In this document: one piece after another, positions 1 to 7,250 of the stretch | How the letters are laid out: each line of letters starts with the position of its first letter | How positions within the stretch are numbered: the first letter of the stretch is position 1 | Assembly (NCBI RefSeq): GCF_933208505.1 | Contig: NZ_CAKOEU010000011.1 | Length of the DNA: 18,056 nt | Source of the DNA: Convivina praedatoris | Lineage (GTDB): Bacteria; Bacillota; Bacilli; Lactobacillales; Lactobacillaceae | Direction: 5' to 3' (one strand) | Position numbers and translations under genes: made by a program | Notes under the pieces: model-generated | Told to the model about the DNA's origin: nothing | What the model saw: the letters and a program-made list of their open reading frames with translations, nothing else | Database searches by the model: none

Positions 1-316
1 TAGCCAACAAGCTTCTGAAAAGCAAACTCAAGCTGATTCAATGAACCAAAGCACTGCTGCTAGCCAACAAGCTTCTGAAAAGCAAACTCAAGCTGATTCA
101 ATGAACCAAAGCACTGCTGCTAGCCAACAAGCTTCTGAAAAGCAAACTCAAGTTGATTCAATGAACCAAAGTACTGCTGCTAGCCAACAAGCTTCTGAAA
201 AGCAAACTCAAGCTGATTCAATGAACCAAAGTACTGCTGCTAGCCAACAGACGTCTGAGAAACAAAATCAGGTTGATTCGATGAATCAAAGTACTGCTGC
301 TAGTCAACAAGCTTCA
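1..316 (+). repeat. 60-bp in-frame tandem repeats in the GH25 gene
   Basis: The unit encodes 20 residues beginning MNQSTAASQQ and ending QADS or QVDS. Bases 1-60 and 61-120 are identical; later copies differ by a few bases, and the fifth copy (281-316) diverges after 12 residues. The array continues past the left edge of the window. Near-identical copies point to recent unequal recombination or slippage, and copy number is likely to vary between strains. Confidence 0.95.
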
Positions 317-1531
317 TTGAGTGTTAGTCAAAGTGCTAGCCAGCAACAATCACAGTTAGATTCAATCAGTCAAAGCCAAGCTGATGTTAAGTGGGCTTCA
401 CAAAAAAGTTCTGAAAGTACTAGTCTGAGCGTTGCTGATCAACAAAAGCACGAACAAGAATCTCAAACAGCAGTTAATGATTATCGTAGTTCCGTCTCAG
501 CTTCATTAGCTGATATTAAAAATCATCGTTCAACGCCAGCCATTGATGTTGTTGATATTTCCTCTCATAACGGACATCTGAGTGTTCAAGACTTTACTCG
601 AATGAAAGAGCAAGGGGTCAAGGCTGTCATTGTTAAGCTAACGGAAAGTACCAATTACCAAAATCCATATGCGCAAGAGCAAATTCATAATGCCCAAGCT
701 GCTGGCTTAGCAGTCGGTGCTTACCACTATTCACATTACAATAATGGTCAAATGGCTCAAAACGAAGCAAATTATTTTGCTGATGCAGCGGTTAAATATG
801 GTTTGAACAAAGATACATTGATGATTAATGATTTGGAAGAAAATGATACTAAATCATCAACAGTGACAGCTGATGCTGCTAACTTTAATCAGACATTAAA
901 GGATCGTGGTTATTACAATACTTCGATTTATCTAAATCCAACTTACCAAAAGGAAACGGGTATTAACCTAAGCTTTGTTGGTAATGACCGAGTTTGGATG
1001 GCACAATACCCATATTATCCAAGTTCATCTGATTTGCGTCATGGTGAAAACGGTATGTGGCAATGGACAAGTTCAGCTACTTTTGCCGGTGTAACTGGTC
1101 AATTTGACGGTTCAATTCTTTATAATCCATCCCTATTTAACGGTAGTGGCATTTCTACAACTGGTGGGAACTTGCATAAGGCCGTAACAACAAGCATTGA
1201 GAAATTTCAAGATGAAGGAAATCACTACATTTTGGAAGGAACGATGACTGTCAATGAAGTCCAAAATGTTAATGGACTGCAACAGGTTCGGATCAGTGAA
1301 TTGACTGCCGATCCATTTGATTGGACTGATAATGGTATTCCAACCGTGCTTTTGGAAAATACCAATGGTTCCAATAGTTTCAAGGTGGGTGATCAGGTTA
1401 AATTTAAGGCTCAATACCAACGTGGTAATATTAGTAAGTATGATACTGCTAGCAATGCCATCGGTATCGACTATCCTGAAGGAGTTGGGATTGTTTGGTT
1501 TGATGCTAATAAAGCTTGGAATCATGCCTGA
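2..1531 (+). CDS. Secreted GH25 muramidase (lysozyme) with Ser/Gln-rich repeats, 5'-truncated
   Basis: The reading frame is open from base 2, so the start codon lies upstream; the ATG at 41 is only the Met that opens each 20-residue repeat. Visible parts, numbered from that Met: five Ser/Gln/Ala-rich repeats (about 1-92), a Ser-rich linker (to about 165), a glycoside hydrolase 25 domain (about 167-365), and a C-terminal region of about 120 residues that I do not recognise. GH25 hallmarks are the first strand with IDVVDISSHNG (Asp169/Asp172) and the catalytic DLE at 264-266; the family cleaves the MurNAc-GlcNAc bond of peptidoglycan. The missing N-terminus probably carries a signal peptide and perhaps a wall-binding module (inference). 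A cell-wall remodelling or autolysin role is likely; there are no phage genes nearby to suggest an endolysin. A terminator follows directly. Confidence 0.9.
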   Translation, partial: SQQASEKQTQADSMNQSTAASQQASEKQTQADSMNQSTAASQQASEKQTQVDSMNQSTAASQQASEKQTQADSMNQSTAASQQTSEKQNQVDSMNQSTAASQQASLSVSQSASQQQSQLDSISQSQADVKWASQKSSESTSLSVADQQKHEQESQTAVNDYRSSVSASLADIKNHRSTPAIDVVDISSHNGHLSVQDFTRMKEQGVKAVIVKLTESTNYQNPYAQEQIHNAQAAGLAVGAYHYSHYNNGQMAQNEANYFADAAVKYGLNKDTLMINDLEENDTKSSTVTADAANFNQTLKDRGYYNTSIYLNPTYQKETGINLSFVGNDRVWMAQYPYYPSSSDLRHGENGMWQWTSSATFAGVTGQFDGSILYNPSLFNGSGISTTGGNLHKAVTTSIEKFQDEGNHYILEGTMTVNEVQNVNGLQQVRISELTADPFDWTDNGIPTVLLENTNGSNSFKVGDQVKFKAQYQRGNISKYDTASNAIGIDYPEGVGIVWFDANKAWNHA

Positions 1532-1535
1532 ATTT

Positions 1536-1559
1536 AAAAAACCCTTTTTAGGGTTTTTT
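1536..1559 (+). terminator. Intrinsic terminator after GH25 gene
   Basis: A nine-base-pair stem (AAAAAACCC at 1536-1544 with GGGTTTTTT at 1551-1559) with a six-base loop begins five bases after the TGA stop. The 3' arm supplies the T-run. Confidence 0.85.
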
Positions 1560-1719
1560 ATTATGAAAATAAACTCATAACTTTCTAAGTTATTTGAGTA
1601 AAATACCTGATTTTAAAGATGAAATTTAGTAAAATAAAACCATATGTAAATTAATAATTTAATCATTATGGCATCATTCATATCATAGGATTTGATTGAT
1701 CAGACGCAATGGAGAACTA

Positions 1720-4059
1720 ATGACAAAAAAACCGATGGGGTTAACCCAAGCAGAAGTACAGGCCCAGTTTGATGCAGGCCACCATAATTTACCTTTAAAG
1801 CCGTTAACTCGGACAGTGCGACAGATTATTCAAGATAACACCTTGACCTTGTTTAACGTTGTCAACTTTGTCATTGGTATTTTGATTATCACCACCGGGC
1901 GTTTAAGCAACTTATTGTTTTTGTTCATTGCGGTAATTAATACTGTCATCGGTACTTTTCAAGAAATACGTAGTAAACACCAAATTGATAAACTATCCTT
2001 GGTAGCGACAGCAAAAACCAAGGTCATTCGTGATGGTCAAGAAGATGAAATCGATCAATCACAAATCGTTTTGGGTGATGTAATTGTGCTTCGTCGAGGC
2101 GATCAGGTTCCAGTCGATGGTAGGATCACAATTACTGATGGTTTAAGCTGTGATGAAAGTCAGTTAACTGGTGAATCAATTCCGATTGAAAAAGGAAACG
2201 GTGACCAAGTATTTTCAGGTTCTTTTATCTTGGCTGGAAAAGCTTTTATGGAAGTTACTGCAGTTGGGAAAGATACGTCGGTTTCTAAAATTGCTCTTTC
2301 TGTCAAAAAAGAAAAGAAAAACAATAGTCAATTACTCAAAACGATTAATCGAATTATCCAAGTATTAACCTATATTTTGATTCCGTTAGGAATTACACTC
2401 TTTATGGTTTCAATGCTTAAACGAGGGGACTATAATCGTGCAATTTTAAGTGCCAGTGCGGCCATGTTGGGGATGATTCCAGAGGGATTAGTTCTATTGA
2501 CCAACGTAGCTTTGGCAGTTTCTGCACGGAATTTAGCGCAAAAGCGGGTACTAGTTCGTTCACTGCCAGCCATTGAATCTTTGGCTCGAGTAGATGTTTT
2601 GTGCCTAGATAAAACAGGAACAATTACAAGCGGTAAACTAAAATTAGCTGATATTGTCACTGCTGATTCGTTTACCAAGGATGAAGTTAAACAAGCTGCT
2701 GCGCAGATTGTTTATGCCCTAAATGACGATAATGAAACTGCGCTAGCTTTGAAAGATGCCGTACCTGATTTTAAAAGTCAGCCGGTGGAAGCATCTTTCC
2801 CGTTTGACTCAGCCTATAAATGGTCTGGGATTGTCATCAGTGGCCAAGGGCTTGTGTTGGGGGCTCCAGAATTTGTTTTCCCAGATGGTTTACCAGATCA
2901 GTTGGCTAAGCAGGCTGAAAATTATACCCACCAAGGTTATCGAGTTTTGGTAATTGCCAAAAGTACTAAGGGCTTGAGTCATCCATTGCCAGCTATGACT
3001 TTAATGGGTTTGGTTTTAATTACTGATGAGTTACGTCCTCGAGCTGTTGACACTTTTGCTTTTTTCAAAGACCAAGATGTAACGCTAAAAGTGATTTCTG
3101 GGGATAATCCGGCCACAGTTGCTAGTATTGCGCAACGAGCTAAAATTGAAAATGCTGATAGCTACGTAGATATGAGTAAAGTTGGTGAAAAGGCTGACTT
3201 TGTCTCCTTAACCCGTGAAAATACTGTGTTTGGCCGAGTAACACCCGAGCAAAAGAGGCATTTGATTATGGCATTACAAGAGCAACACCACACGGTTGCC
3301 ATGACCGGAGATGGGGTTAATGATGTTCCTGCTCTAAGGCAAGCTGATTGTAGTGTCGCCATGGCTAGTGGTTCTGAAGCAGCTAGTTCAATTGCTGAGT
3401 TTGTCTTGTTAGATTCTAATTTTGAAGCAATGACTGGGGTTCTTAATGAAGGGCGCCGGGTCATCAATAATATTCAGCGTGTTGCTTCAATGTATTTGGT
3501 TAAAACGATTTATTCGGTTTTACTTTCGATTATCTATTTGTGTTTAATGCTGGATTACCCAATTATTCCAATTAATTTAACGCCAATTTCGGCGGTATTA
3601 GTTGCTGTACCATCGTTCTTCTTGGCTTTGGAGCCTAATTTCCAACGAGTAAGTGGTAATTTTATGCACTCAACTTTGTCGGTGGCTGCGCCAGCAGCTA
3701 TTAGTGTCGTCTTGTATAACTTATTTTTGACGTTACTTTCAAAGTTAATGGGGTTAGACTATAACACAACTGCTACCATGTCTTCGATTCTGATTGCTGT
3801 GGTTTCTTTTAATGTTTTGTTGTCGGTATCAAAGCCCTATAATTCGTATAAAATTTTCATGCTGGCTGCCTGTGCGGTAGCTACTGTGGTGGTCTTTACG
3901 GTTTTGCATCGACCATTCTCGTTTGTGAATATTTTTGATTGGCATTTGGCGTTAATTTACTGCCCATTGATTGTATCGACTTTCCCAGTTTATTGGTTAG
4001 TTGGCAGAACTGTTCAAAGATTTTTACTATGGAATGAACATAGAAAACAAAATGGATAA
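1720..4059 (+). CDS. P-type cation-transporting ATPase, CtpE/YoaB/MgtA-like (Ca2+/Mn2+ export candidate)
   Basis: ATP-driven membrane cation pump of 779 residues. The ATG at 1720 is chosen because GGAG (1711-1714) sits five bases ahead; an upstream in-frame TTG at 1696 would add eight residues but has no better site. Motifs in order: TGES of the actuator domain (150-153), PEGL in membrane helix 4 (254-257), phosphorylation site DKTGT (297-301, Asp297), SGDNP (460-464) and the hinge TGDGVND (529-535). There is no N-terminal heavy-metal domain and no CPC motif, which argues against a copper/zinc P1B pump. The PEGL motif, short nucleotide-binding domain and a late helix ending FFLALEPN match the group containing mycobacterial CtpE (Ca2+) and streptococcal MgtA/lactococcal YoaB (Mn2+/Ca2+). 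Ion specificity is inferred from family only. It has its own terminator and no operon partner. Confidence 0.9.
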   Translation: MTKKPMGLTQAEVQAQFDAGHHNLPLKPLTRTVRQIIQDNTLTLFNVVNFVIGILIITTGRLSNLLFLFIAVINTVIGTFQEIRSKHQIDKLSLVATAKTKVIRDGQEDEIDQSQIVLGDVIVLRRGDQVPVDGRITITDGLSCDESQLTGESIPIEKGNGDQVFSGSFILAGKAFMEVTAVGKDTSVSKIALSVKKEKKNNSQLLKTINRIIQVLTYILIPLGITLFMVSMLKRGDYNRAILSASAAMLGMIPEGLVLLTNVALAVSARNLAQKRVLVRSLPAIESLARVDVLCLDKTGTITSGKLKLADIVTADSFTKDEVKQAAAQIVYALNDDNETALALKDAVPDFKSQPVEASFPFDSAYKWSGIVISGQGLVLGAPEFVFPDGLPDQLAKQAENYTHQGYRVLVIAKSTKGLSHPLPAMTLMGLVLITDELRPRAVDTFAFFKDQDVTLKVISGDNPATVASIAQRAKIENADSYVDMSKVGEKADFVSLTRENTVFGRVTPEQKRHLIMALQEQHHTVAMTGDGVNDVPALRQADCSVAMASGSEAASSIAEFVLLDSNFEAMTGVLNEGRRVINNIQRVASMYLVKTIYSVLLSIIYLCLMLDYPIIPINLTPISAVLVAVPSFFLALEPNFQRVSGNFMHSTLSVAAPAAISVVLYNLFLTLLSKLMGLDYNTTATMSSILIAVVSFNVLLSVSKPYNSYKIFMLAACAVATVVVFTVLHRPFSFVNIFDWHLALIYCPLIVSTFPVYWLVGRTVQRFLLWNEHRKQNG

Positions 4060-4077
4060 GTTTTTTTCACATAGAAT

Positions 4078-4109
4078 AAAAAGTTCGGTAGTTAACACCG
4101 GACTTTTTT
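4078..4109 (+). terminator. Intrinsic terminator after P-type ATPase
   Basis: The arms AAAAAGTTCGGT (4078-4089) and ACCGGACTTTTT (4097-4108) pair with one G-T wobble around a seven-base loop, and the T-run ends at 4109. It lies 18 bases after the TAA stop. Confidence 0.9.
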
Positions 4110-4223
4110 ATTTGATAAAAAATGTGAATCTAATGTTAAATATATACGCTTATGATATTTTAATTGGTTTATCTTTGATTTTGGTTTAATATTATTATGT
4201 TGTATTAGAAAGGAAACTACATA

Positions 4224-5327
4224 ATGAAAATCTTGAAGAAAATAGGAATTGGTATAGGGATTTTAGTGGCTCTATTAATCGTTCTTATTTTTGCTTATGG
4301 TTGCTATATGCAGGCTAATTATTATCGAATCGCCGACCATAAACAGCTAACAGTTCATAACAATCAAAGTACCCAGTTACAACTAGGAAAGCAGTATACG
4401 GCTACGACCTATAATGTTGGTTTTGGTGCCTATAACCATGATTTTGATTTCTTCATGGACACGGGAGAGTTAAAAGACGGTACTAAAGTTAAGGGACATC
4501 GTGGAACCGCTATTTCTAAGCAGGCGGTCTTAGATTCAACCAATGGCGTCATCAATACCATGAAGGCGCAGAATGCAGATTTCATGTTTTTTCAAGAGAT
4601 TGATACTGATTCAACCCGTAGCAAACATGTACCACAGGTCAGCATGTTGGAACAGGCATTTAACCATTACGCCAGTACCTTTGCGGTAAACTTCCATACT
4701 GCCTTTATTGCGGTGCCAATCTATGATCCTCATGGGATTGCCAATTCTGGTTTGCTTAGTCTGAGTCGTTATCAAATTGATAATGCTGAGCGCCGTAAGT
4801 ATCCTGTTAGTAGCTCATTTATTTCAAAGTTTGTTGATTTAGATCGCTGTTTTTCTGTAATGCGTATGCCAGTTAAAGATGGAAAAGATTTGGTTATGCT
4901 CAACAGCCATATGTCGGCCTATGACAAGGGTGGTAAGATGCGCAAGGCTCAGATGAAGTTATTAAACGGTATCATGGAAAAAGAGTACCAAGCTGGTAAT
5001 TATGTGATTGTTGGTGGTGATTTCAATTTTGCTCTTGGTCAAGATATGATTATGCACTTTGCCCACGGTGAAAAACGTCCTGATTGGGTTTCAGATATTG
5101 ATCAGAGCATGTTACCAGAAGGTATTACCATGGTGAAAGCACAAAACCGTGAAACGGTACCAACTGTTCGTGGCGCCGAAATGAAGTATGATCCCAAGGT
5201 TAACTATATGACAGTTTGTGATGGTTTCTTTGTTTCGAATAATGTTAAAGCAACGGCCACTGACATTGATACTGAGTTCCGTTATGCCGATCATAATCCA
5301 GTTAAATTAGAATTCACTTTGGAATAA
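4224..5327 (+). CDS. Membrane-anchored endonuclease/exonuclease/phosphatase-fold protein
   Basis: A 367-residue protein with an N-terminal membrane anchor (about 8-27, strongly hydrophobic) and the rest probably outside the cell. The catalytic-fold landmarks of the EEP superfamily (DNase I, sphingomyelinase, inositol phosphatase) are all in place: Asn64 in TYNVG, Glu125 in FFQEID, His229 in NSHMSA, Asp266 and Asn268 in GGDFNF, and the terminal Asp356-His357 in ADHNP. The substrate cannot be told from sequence; an extracellular nuclease, phosphodiesterase or phospholipase are all possible. AGAAAGGA (around 4208-4215) precedes the ATG. It is a single-gene unit between the ATPase terminator and a convergent gene. 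Active-site residues look intact, so it is probably a working metal-dependent phosphoesterase (inference). Confidence 0.85.
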   Translation: MKILKKIGIGIGILVALLIVLIFAYGCYMQANYYRIADHKQLTVHNNQSTQLQLGKQYTATTYNVGFGAYNHDFDFFMDTGELKDGTKVKGHRGTAISKQAVLDSTNGVINTMKAQNADFMFFQEIDTDSTRSKHVPQVSMLEQAFNHYASTFAVNFHTAFIAVPIYDPHGIANSGLLSLSRYQIDNAERRKYPVSSSFISKFVDLDRCFSVMRMPVKDGKDLVMLNSHMSAYDKGGKMRKAQMKLLNGIMEKEYQAGNYVIVGGDFNFALGQDMIMHFAHGEKRPDWVSDIDQSMLPEGITMVKAQNRETVPTVRGAEMKYDPKVNYMTVCDGFFVSNNVKATATDIDTEFRYADHNPVKLEFTLE

Positions 5328-5356
5328 AAACGGTTTAATACTTTTTATTCCGAAGT
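5316..5356. terminator. Hairpin shared by two convergent genes
   Basis: The arms ACTTTGGAATAAAAA (5316-5330) and TTTTTATTCCGAAGT (5342-5356) pair over 15 positions with one wobble and an 11-base loop. The hairpin includes the stop codons of both convergent genes (TAA 5325-5327 and, on the minus strand, 5345-5347). No long T-run follows the stem, so it is a less classical terminator than the others here. Confidence 0.55.
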
Positions 5357-5743
5357 ATTTTGAATTTTAATTTGATTACGATTGCTTTTACCTTTGGTGG
5401 TTGGTAATTTTTGGTACTTGGTTAAATGCGGTTGATCGTCATAGGGGACAATTGAATAGGTGAGTAATTGTTCAGGCGTTTGTTCGTCATTGATGGCAAT
5501 CGTGACTTCAATTAAACTTGGATTCATAGCTGAAATTTTATAGCTTTTAAAGGTGATGCTATGAATATCCTGGAAAGTATCAGCAATATTAGCGACGATT
5601 TGTTTTTCATAACGACCAGTTTGAGATTGATATTTGGCATGCTTGAGTTCAGTAGGATGACAAAAAATGCCCGCTAGAATAACTATAATTAGGATAATTA
5701 ATATTAAAATTATTTTGAAAAAATATTTATTTTTATGTTTCAT
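5345..5743 (-). CDS. Hypothetical membrane-anchored protein, 132 aa
   Basis: I do not recognise this protein. It has a basic N-terminus (MKHKNKYFFK), one Ile/Leu-rich membrane segment (about 9-27) and an outer part of about 100 residues with mixed strand-like sequence and a polar, basic C-terminus. A Cys at about 28 lies at the end of the hydrophobic stretch, but the preceding residues do not form a convincing lipobox. No strong ribosome site precedes the ATG, so expression may be weak. It is convergent with the EEP-fold gene and ends in a shared hairpin. An intact frame over 132 codons with a sensible N-terminal anchor supports a real gene. Confidence 0.65.
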   Translation of the reverse strand: MKHKNKYFFKIILILIILIIVILAGIFCHPTELKHAKYQSQTGRYEKQIVANIADTFQDIHSITFKSYKISAMNPSLIEVTIAINDEQTPEQLLTYSIVPYDDQPHLTKYQKLPTTKGKSNRNQIKIQNTSE

Positions 5744-5963
5744 ATAATTTTTGATAGATACTGTAGTATTATTTTGCTAGGATTAATCGAAATTAGCCAC
5801 ATTTCTATTTTACAATGATTCAAAAGGACATGAAATCGAAATTAATAGATTCTTATTTTAACCTTTCTGATTATGTACTTATGGGAATGTTAGCTGAAAA
5901 TTTAAAAATAGCATGATACGTCCAAATATGATCGACGTTAAAAGCTAACAAAGGAGCCTTCTT

Positions 5964-6329
5964 TTGATTGAATCATATCGGAGATTTTGGCAGAATATTT
6001 TGAACTTTTCGGGCACTGCATCCCGAAGTGATTTCTGGTGGCCTACCATTATCAACTACTTCCTCGGTGTTCTTTTAGTCAGTATTGTTACGAAGAACTC
6101 AGGTCACTCAATTGAAACTATTTATAATTTGACTGATTTAAGTGTTAATTTGGTCGCCAAGGTAATTGCCCTCGTGGTTTGGTTGGGGAATTTATCGGTA
6201 AAGGTTCGTCGTTTGCACGATTCTGATCATTCTGGCTGGTGGATTTTCATTCAATTCTTACCAATTTTTGGTGAAATTTGGTTGATTATATTGCTCTTGT
6301 TCTCATCAAAACGTAATCGCTGGCAGTAA
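5964..6329 (+). CDS. DUF805 family membrane protein (TTG start)
   Basis: A 121-residue membrane protein matching the DUF805 pattern: an N-terminal YRRFWQNILNFSGTASRSDFW stretch broken after a few residues by helices, then VRRLHDSDHSGWW and a last hydrophobic segment. The RRLHD-x-x-x-SGWW signature is the family hallmark. Three membrane helices are visible. The start is TTG at 5964 because AAGGAG (5951-5956) sits seven bases ahead and no ATG is near. The biochemical role of the family is unknown. The 220-base gap upstream (5744-5963) holds only candidate promoter sequence such as TATGAT at 5927-5932. Confidence 0.85.
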   Translation: MIESYRRFWQNILNFSGTASRSDFWWPTIINYFLGVLLVSIVTKNSGHSIETIYNLTDLSVNLVAKVIALVVWLGNLSVKVRRLHDSDHSGWWIFIQFLPIFGEIWLIILLLFSSKRNRWQ

Positions 6330-6366
6330 AAAATAGGAAGGCTAGATGTGCTAGTTTTCTTATTTT
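6330..6366 (+). terminator. Intrinsic terminator after DUF805 gene
   Basis: A 16-bp stem with three G-T wobbles (6330-6345 with 6351-6366) and a five-base loop starts right after the TAA stop. The 3' arm ends in TATTTT. Confidence 0.75.
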
Positions 6367-6376
6367 AATTTTTAGC

Positions 6377-6382
6377 TATAAT
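6377..6382 (+). promoter_or_regulatory. -10 box for the pnuC leader
   Basis: A perfect TATAAT lies between the DUF805 terminator and the folded pnuC leader, which would put the transcript start close to 6390, just before the first leader hairpin. No good -35 hexamer is visible, as that region falls in the preceding terminator. Confidence 0.55.
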
Positions 6383-6396
6383 AAACATTAATGATG

Positions 6397-6450
6397 TTGA
6401 AGGGGGGAATCCCCTCTCAATACCGTCCGTTGCTTCCGAACACGGGACGA
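6397..6450 (+). ncRNA. Probable NAD+-II (pnuC) riboswitch
   Basis: The leader between the promoter and pnuC folds into two hairpins. Hairpin 1: TTGAAGGGG (6397-6405) with CCCCT-C-TCAA (6411-6420, one bulged C at 6416), loop GGAAT. Hairpin 2: CGTCC (6424-6428) with GGACG (6445-6449), extendable by two pairs across a bulged G, loop containing TTCC (6434-6437). Loop 1 GGAA (6406-6409) is fully complementary to loop 2 TTCC, so a loop-loop pseudoknot is likely. A compact two-hairpin pseudoknotted leader directly ahead of pnuC in a lactic acid bacterium matches the published NAD+-II/pnuC-motif class that senses the NMN part of NAD+. The assignment rests on context and fold; I could not check the consensus bases. 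The element ends 11 bases before the ribosome site, which suggests translational control. Confidence 0.72.
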
Positions 6451-6472
6451 TAAAAACAATGAGGAGAAAATA

Positions 6473-7237
6473 ATGTATAACACTAGATTGGAGAGAGTTG
6501 CCGAGTCAAAATTGTTCGACTTGGTTGGAATTTTAATTATCTTAACAACTGTTGGGGTAATGGGCTACTACCGTACGCCGCTGAGCGCTTCCTGGCTGTT
6601 TAAGGGACAGCAAGGCTGGTGGTATCAGCTTCCATTAATAGGAATTGTTTCAACCTGTTCATCAATTGCTTCAGTTATGTCGACCAGATTAGTTGCCAAA
6701 GTTAATAATATTGGTAATCTCGTCGGTTGGATTAACACTATTTTTTCAGGGTTAATTGATTTCCTTTTAGGAAATGTCGGTGCGATTATTACTTATCCAG
6801 TCTCTGTTTATCTTAATTGGAAGGCGGGGCAAAATTGGGCTAAGAAATATCAGGATGGCTTTGGTCATCACAAAAGGTTTGGTATATTCTTAGTGTGCTT
6901 GATTTTGGTAGCTTTTACTGCTGGATTTGGTTTAAATTGGATTGCCTATGTATGGTTGGCTCACTGGCCTTTAAATCTTTTGTACTATTTCGCCTCAGTC
7001 ACTTTTTCTTTATCCCTAGTTGCTAATGTTTTAAATGTGCTTAAATTACCATCGCAGTGGTCATTTTGGGCCATCTATAATTTGGCGCAGTTAGGGAAGA
7101 CAATTAGCCTCAGAAATTGGGCAAATGTGGCGAAGTATGTTTATTACATTATTAATTCAGTGATGGCGGGTGTTTCTTGGATCAGTCAAAAACACTTACA
7201 AGCTCGGGTCGATGAAAAATCAAAGTTAGCTAGCTAG
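6473..7237 (+). CDS. pnuC: PnuC nicotinamide riboside transporter
   Basis: A 254-residue polytopic membrane protein with about seven hydrophobic segments. It matches PnuC in layout, with Trp-rich helices, the conserved central stretch NNIGNLVGWINTIFSG (79-94) followed by the YP and W of the next helix, and a second Trp/Asn-rich half around 155-245. PnuC proteins let nicotinamide riboside into the cell by facilitated diffusion for NAD+ salvage. GAGGAG (6461-6466) sits six bases ahead of the ATG. The folded leader upstream probably makes its expression respond to NAD+ or NMN. The Nudix gene starts 14 bases downstream with no terminator between, so the two form an operon. Ligand choice (riboside rather than thiamine or riboflavin, as in PnuT/PnuX) is supported by the leader. 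Confidence 0.88.
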   Translation: MYNTRLERVAESKLFDLVGILIILTTVGVMGYYRTPLSASWLFKGQQGWWYQLPLIGIVSTCSSIASVMSTRLVAKVNNIGNLVGWINTIFSGLIDFLLGNVGAIITYPVSVYLNWKAGQNWAKKYQDGFGHHKRFGIFLVCLILVAFTAGFGLNWIAYVWLAHWPLNLLYYFASVTFSLSLVANVLNVLKLPSQWSFWAIYNLAQLGKTISLRNWANVAKYVYYIINSVMAGVSWISQKHLQARVDEKSKLAS

Positions 7238-7250
7238 TTAAAGGAAAACG

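Noticed and set aside
1..316. Regularly spaced repeats that could suggest a CRISPR array (also 11092-11679 and 17333-17545)
   Set aside because: The units are head-to-tail without unique spacers, keep a coding frame, and encode low-complexity Ser-rich protein.
2..1531. A prophage endolysin in a phage remnant
   Set aside because: The repeats and Ser-rich stalk fit a cellular surface muramidase, and no holin, tail or integrase gene lies next to it in the window.
1560..1719. A yybP-ykoY manganese riboswitch ahead of the P-type ATPase
   Set aside because: Looked for because of the family, but no matching hairpins or conserved GC-rich loops are present in this AT-rich stretch.
3162..3467. A 101-codon minus-strand frame inside the P-type ATPase gene
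   Set aside because: It lies wholly antisense to the conserved hinge region of the ATPase and has no start signals of its own.
4001..4189. A small plus-strand frame overlapping the end of the ATPase gene
   Set aside because: It runs through the ATPase terminator hairpin and has no ribosome site.
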